Shown here: positions 58,776 through 64,000 of the stretch, piece after piece
Layout: the number at the start of each line of letters is the position of its first letter
How positions within the stretch are numbered: the first letter of the stretch is position 1
Source of the DNA: Corbicula japonica
Taxonomy: Eukaryota; Mollusca; Bivalvia; Venerida; Cyrenidae
NCBI GenBank assembly: GCA_038501625.1
Contig: JAZAYU010000003.1
Coordinates: forward strand, 4,292,796-4,356,795
DNA: 64,000 nucleotides
Direction: 5' to 3'
The notes under the pieces: generated by a model
Seen by the model: only the letters and a program-made list of their open reading frames with translations
The model's database searches: none
Told to the model about the DNA's origin: nothing
Program-made: the position numbers and the translations under genes

Positions 58776-61700
58776 CTATTTTTAACAAGAAAGGTATAAC
58801 ACAGATGCGTTATATATGGACGACATTTCAAAGAAGTTAGATGTTGGGTGTAAGAGTTCATGGAGGTGATGGATTTTTTAAACAAAGAAAGAATTAAATG
58901 ATAATATATTGTTGTCTTTTACTCACTTTAACGTGAGTAAATTAATTATTTACTTATCTGATAATACGTAAAAAACACCAACAAAAACTAGGATTAGGTC
59001 ATTGTATTCAGCGGTAATATACATTAAATTATTCAAATGTCTATAGTAGAAGTGCAAGTTGTTCAAAAACTGTCAGAACAGAGGTAGAATCAGTGGGCCT
59101 GGTGTGTGCGAATCGTCCGAATGAAAAACTGACATCAGTAGCTCTGGCTATTTAGCTGTCCAACAGACAAACGGAAAACTTTCAACACATCTGGATAAAG
59201 CTTCATCTAACAGTACCACTCGAACCTGAAACTAGTGAATGGCCTCAAAATATCCATATTTTTTACATGATAAATAAATATAAAATGACTAAGAGAAAAC
59301 GCCAAACTCGAAACACCTGAAACAAAATTAAACATTTTATTATTACACCCATTTTTTCGGTTTATTCTCTGAAAGTTATGTTAAACATCGACATCCATCC
59401 AAAAATAGTATTTACACCTTTAGGGCGGGTGGGCGGGTGCCGACATGTTTACCGCTGAATAGAAACGCCTCGAATGGTGTACACAGATAAAACCAACACT
59501 TAAATAGCCTAATCGCACGAGATACACGCACCGTTTCCCTCCACACTTACAATTACAGTCAAGTTCGTATTATTCGAAACGTAAATAATTTCATTTATTT
59601 GCAAAGAGTATTGAACGTTGGGAATGTGGGTGTGTATTGCATGTAGTTGTGGAACGCGTTGTATACAAGGAGTGCGGTTTGAAATGAAATATACCGGAAA
59701 TGGTATTGCCTGGGGTTTATGATGAAATTTGTTTGCTGAACATGTACAAGTTTGCAGTAAATGTAGTGAATGATTTGAAAACAAACAAATTGAACAGTTT
59801 TCCTTTTAAATATAATGATAGCTAGCTGGAAAATATTGTAAGAGATGGTTGTTAGGGTAACATGCATTATAATGAAGAATTGCCAGAACTATATGTATTT
59901 ATATGTATTCACTTTAGCTTACAAAATAATTTATCACATTTTACGGATTTACTACACTCTTCCCTGCACCTGTATCGTTAAAAAAGAAAAGTATCAAAAT
60001 TTCAATAACGGCAAAATGCCTTTCAATGAAATTTCTCACAAATGAATGTTCATTTTATTTAGTTTGATAATTTTCTTTTTAATCGATGGTTGAACAATGA
60101 GGAGTGTAGTGGATCGTAAATGTAACTGGTTTTTTACATTATTGTCATTGTAGATTTTCATAAGTAGACACTCTACTGAGAACTATGTAAGCAAATCCTC
60201 CTTGTAATATCGTTTCCTGATATCAACAGCAGCTGAAGATAATGTTAGACCTTGCACTTTGTGAACAGTTACACCAACATTTAATTTTCATGAAGGAGTT
60301 ACCCGGAAGTTAAAAATTATCATAGCACAAACCACATTACAATGAATTGGCTCTTTATAAACTCAACAGTACCTTTCGAAATTGTCCTTCCACGTACATG
60401 GCAATGTCTGGTACTTCCAGGATTAAAATTTATACTAAATAAATCTATACTCTATATATAAATCTATTTGTATACTCAATTATAAATAGCTAAAGCTGGT
60501 ACTTAACACTCGCTAACGCTTAAAAGAAAACACAAAACTCATCGATCTGTTTTAATAACTGACGCACATTCCCGATCAACAGTGATATAGAAAACGAAAC
60601 TAGAAACAAAAATCCATGCAAACAAAGCCAATGCAAATAATTTAAAATGTAACAAAAACTTAGGGCAAACAATCCTATATTCACTCGCACTACATGTTTT
60701 GCGTGCTGAACGCCATCTTGAAAAACCAGAATATTCAGTTCAAAGTTATCACCCGAAATCACAACACTCAGTTATCTGACTAAACATACATGGAATTGCA
60801 TCTTGGTCATGTAAATATTTTGTTTATAGATAAACATAAAACTTTTGCATACATAATCTACGACATAATTCGAGTAAAAGTCTACATAATCAAGCGACTT
60901 GACATGAATACGTTGACATCTTCCCTCTTACTAATCGGTTTTGCTTGGGTAATAACCTACCGTTGTACATATAAGATGGTACCCGTTAAGTACTCAACGA
61001 TCTATATATAAAACCGGGCCACATGGTATTCATTCAACATTCGCTATAAACCTCTATTTAAAGCCGGGCCATTATTCCTTTGGGCCGAAATAGTTGTACG
61101 TTGTAAAAGTCATCGTGTAAAAGTTACATAGTAATAAAATATTATGACCCATAATTAGTCCAGAAAATTCAATGCTCGTCTTATAAAAAAATACATAAAA
61201 TTTTATATATCTCCAAACATCTGCTTTCTTAAAATTAATTGTGTCATTAAGAAATACACATTGCATTTTAAATGAGGACTGCTTAACATTTCCGGTAGAA
61301 TTTATTACCAGCAGCCAGGCGCCATGGACATTATTCCATTTCCATTACTGCCTATAAACAGGCTCAATCAAACAGAGCCATTGGCGGAGGTCAAACCGGC
61401 TTTATTTTATATCACGTGTTATAAATTTATTTACCTTTTCAAAGGTTTTCTAATTTTTCTTTTCCTCAAATATTTCATTTTTGAGCCTAAGAATTGCGAT
61501 TGTTTTTCATTTTATTAGTTACAGAAGGGGTCGAACATAACGATTTTAAACACAAACCTATATTAAACGTGCTAAAATGGTTAGAAGAAAAACAATATTA
61601 TGTGCTGCAATGTATAAACTAATGTTTGCTTTCAATGATAATAATCAAACGTTTTTATGCATTATGCTGATATCTGGCAAACCAGACCCTATTAAAACGT

Positions 61701-63019
61701 ATTTGAAAAGACCACGGATGACTACAGTATGTCAGTTTTTATTTGTTAATCTCAGACCGGAACTACCCAGAGACAGGTGCGCGTTACAACGGGAGGTAAC
61801 TTAGGGCAGAATTTTGAGATAACTCTTTATATCGATATGACCCCATTGAGGAAATTTTTCGATCTCGCTATTTTTTAATGTTCTAACGTTTCTTACCATA
61901 GGCAAAATAAAGATACATTAATATAAACTTAGGCACTGCCTCTCTCGGAATGGACGAAATCTGGTTAACAAGGTCGATTGTTAAACATTATTCCACAACA
62001 CCTAAAATTCTGAGTTGGAATATGGTGACACCAATGACAGTAGCGAAGCTTGTCATATTCTTTGAATATTCAAGCTTGAAATCAACAAACACACTTTTGG
62101 GTCTGAGGACTTAAGATAAGGCTAATTACTTGTACATAGTCCCATTTTTTGCCTTTTGGGGGCATTAAATGGCTAGTATGGCCTGAAAGGAACACATTAA
62201 GTAAATGAGATGCTTTAACTGACACACTGATAGCAAATTTATGTTTGGAAATGCAGTATATGAAAAAAGGCCCTGGTTTTAGGACGGCATATGTAAAACA
62301 GTTTTGAAGTTCACAAAGAAGTGAAAAAACAGACCACCGGTTTCAAGGTGTCAAATCTCTGTTAAATAATACATGACCCCTACTTTTCTTGCTGGAAATG
62401 GACAGTACCCGTATGTCTTAATGATATGTTATTAGTCCCCTGCCACTTTCACCAGATGGGCCAATAGATTTACCCCTTAATATTTCTGTGCAGTACAGTA
62501 ATAAAGAATATAAGGGGCTTTTATTTTAATATAAAAAAAAGATATGGAGCGATTTACAGTGAAATATAACAAAAAGAAATGGATATATATTGTTGTGGTA
62601 TTTTTCTGTATTATACCATCATATTGTGTATTTACAGGTGATCCACTAATGTTGATATCTCTTTGAGAATTCATTGTTAACTGTTTTAAGTTTCTTTCCA
62701 TCTTCAGAATTGTGTCTGCGTTACGGAAACATTGCTAAACAAGATACAAATACCATGCTTACTGTAAATACTTCTGAAATGAGTTGTCAGGTTTTTGTAT
62801 GCTTTAAAGGGGTGAAAGGTTCAATAAATAACTGAAGAAAGGGTGACCGATTTAAACATTTTGGCAATAATGTTGTATGGTCATTGCTTTAAAACAATAA
62901 AAGTTGTGTGGAATATTTGTCAGATATTTGCCATCTTGTCTAAAAGATATTAAATGATCTGACTGAATAAATAAGTTATTTTGTGTGTCTTGTTTGTTCT
63001 GTTAAGCCTGGGTCATTAC
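58776..63019. other. First intron(s) of the large gene
   Basis: A small exon that takes phase 1 and ends in phase 2 is expected here but could not be identified. A minus-strand frame at 59509-59640 (NNTNLTVIVSVEGNG) is a weak candidate without a good donor. No transposon was recognised. Confidence 0.4.
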
Positions 63020-63206
63020 CAAAATCCCCATAATAATTGCTGCCGTACAAGGTGTTTAAACTCCCGCCGGGTCCGCCCCTGGAAGTCCCAGCATAATTGT
63101 TCGGTGGCTGTGGCAAGATTGTTGGGGCCCACGTTTTAGGCCTACCTATTAAGTAACATAGCAATCCTAATAATAAAACGCATCTGTTGCTCAGTGGCAA
63201 ACGCAT
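63020..63206 (-). CDS. Exon 1: signal peptide and Pro/Gly/Tyr-rich start
   Basis: The ATG at 63206 opens MRLPLSNRC followed by a hydrophobic core LLLGLLCYLIG, typical of a secretory signal. Mature sequence then begins near RPKTWAPTILPQPPNN and becomes rich in Gly, Tyr and Asn. The donor GTAATG gives phase 1. An alternative donor GTAGGC directly after the hydrophobic core is also phase 1. Neither matches the phase 2 start of the next exon found, so one small exon is probably missing in 58776-63019. Two upstream in-frame Met codons exist but would bury the signal core. Confidence 0.5.
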
Positions 63207-63290
63207 TGCCGTAACTGTTTTTAAAGTGATGTGAACGTACACCATCAAATTTTTGTAAACGAACAAGTGAACAATCATTTAAATTTACAG

Positions 63291-63298
63291 TTTTTATA
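63291..63298 (-). promoter_or_regulatory. Possible TATA box of the large gene
   Basis: On the minus strand the octamer TATAAAAA lies about 85 bases upstream of the proposed ATG, a reasonable distance for a core promoter with a short 5' UTR. AT-rich sequence makes chance matches common. A SINE-like fragment begins about 30 bases further upstream. Confidence 0.3.
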
Positions 63299-63324
63299 AG
63301 CTCCTACATTTCAATAAAAAGAAT

Positions 63325-63520
63325 GGAATATGCATATATCAGGAATAGCCACATTCAGGAAACACAGCCGCCCAAGTCAAACCAGTAGAGAGGAAAAGAG
63401 TGCATGGTAATAATACGACCATCTTCAAAAATGACAAAAAAGTAACCAGGGGTTAACGCCTCGGAACTGTCGGTGGCAAAACAATTTTCAACCAGGTTCT
63501 ATGCGCACTTACCAACCTTC
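63325..63520 (-). repeat. SINE-like repeat just upstream of the large gene's start
   Basis: TATATCAGGAATAGCCACA, AACACAGCCGCCCAAG and, further on, AACGCCTCGGAACTGTC and GGTGGCAAAACAA match the family. It begins about 120 bases upstream of the proposed ATG and about 30 bases beyond the TATA-like site. Confidence 0.65.
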
Positions 63521-64000
63521 ATGTTCTGTATCTGTATTGTTACGACGCTGTGACCACTGCTGGCGTAATGCTTCGAGGGAGTGCTATGTGGTCAGTCGCG
63601 ACCTGTGAGCTGACTCTAAGCTATCTACTGTCCTGGCAAATGTCTTCTAGAGCGTTCCAATCGTGAATTGTCTTTACAAAGAATGAGTTTTTATATTGCT
63701 GAGTTTTGGAATTTTTGTTTTGAAAGAGAATGGTTAATACAAAATTGTTCTACGATGTTAACACTTTTACTGTTTGTTTTTATTTGCGTTTATTGGTTAT
63801 TGGTGTCAAGTAACTTACACTATCAATGGCCGGCACCATACCCCGGACTATCGAACTATTCATTTTCGTGAACAAGTAAGTACAAGATGTCTAGAATTAA
63901 CTCCAACCAACCGATCAACTCGACAAGCAAACATGTTATTCTTCCACACGAGTAGATCTTGATTGATTTTGACGACTGTATGATACAACAAAACACCACA
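63521..64000. other. Upstream flank, nothing recognised
   Basis: Short overlapping plus frames only. May contain distal promoter sequence for the minus-strand gene. Confidence 0.35.

Larger units (their letters stand above)
9618..63206 (-). other. Large multi-exon gene for an extracellular FN3/EGF-like protein (31 exons traced; 3' end not found)
   Basis: Candidate exons on the minus strand join into one reading frame with GT-AG borders and agreeing phases. The predicted protein starts with a signal peptide, continues through cysteine-rich and EGF-like segments, and then has repeated FN3-like pairs: a W-containing strand exon, then a [SG]DGVTV or VDxTPP linker. No transmembrane segment is seen, so secretion is inferred, with later exons outside the trace. 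Weak joins are exon 1 to 2 (phase 1 into phase 2, so a small exon is probably missing) and exon 7 to 8 (across a 16.8-kb transposon-filled intron). The last traced exon ends in a donor, so more exons lie to the left. I do not recognise a named orthologue. Confidence 0.7.

Noticed and set aside
59509..59784. Minus frame ending TVIVSVEGNGACISCD as a missing exon 2
   Set aside because: Lacks a convincing donor and its phase cannot be fixed.

Overview
This is a metazoan genomic window, AT-rich, intron-rich and crowded with transposable elements. It is most likely from a bivalve mollusc. The main reason is two copies of a composite element resembling the bivalve 'pearl' family: a left arm, a microsatellite, ~166-bp tandem repeats, a second microsatellite and a hairpin right end. 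The assignment to bivalves is inference. There is no sign of prokaryotic or organellar DNA.

One host gene dominates the minus strand. Thirty-one candidate exons can be traced from a signal-peptide exon at 63.2 kb down to 9.6 kb. GT-AG borders agree in phase at almost every junction, and the gene runs off the left edge of the traced region without a stop. Conceptually it encodes a secreted or extracellular protein of at least about 1,880 residues. The order is signal peptide, a cysteine-rich module, TNFR/EGF-like cysteine-rich segments, an EGF-like domain, then a long series of fibronectin-III-like (FN3-like) half-domain exons. I do not recognise it as a named gene.

Layout from left to right. 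1-7.5 kb is a diverged, duplicated array of an ACCATAGTTATTGG-type palindromic motif. It is interrupted by a terminal-inverted-repeat element (3302-7040), which is itself interrupted by pearl-like copy 1 (3458-6317). 9.6-30.1 kb holds the 3' two-thirds of the gene, with a foldback MITE, pearl-like copy 2 (16140-18697) and SINE-like fragments in introns. 30.1-46.9 kb is one large intron. It is filled by a 1.49-kb long-TIR foldback element with an internal minisatellite, a 5'-truncated LINE, a ~155-bp palindrome and a complete-length Ty3/gypsy-type LTR retrotransposon (34982-44808). 46.9-49.4 kb holds the EGF/Cys-rich exons. 50.2-57.2 kb is a 3.8-kb inverted-terminus element, tandemly duplicated at near identity. 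57.7-63.2 kb holds the first exons and the putative promoter.

The most unusual items are as follows. The LTR element has nearly identical LTRs and an intact 478-codon extra ORF between pol and the 3' LTR, yet its pol is broken in several places. The 3.8-kb element is studded with ATGTTAC motifs. The long-TIR element has a 6-bp target duplication. The introns show nesting of unrelated element types.
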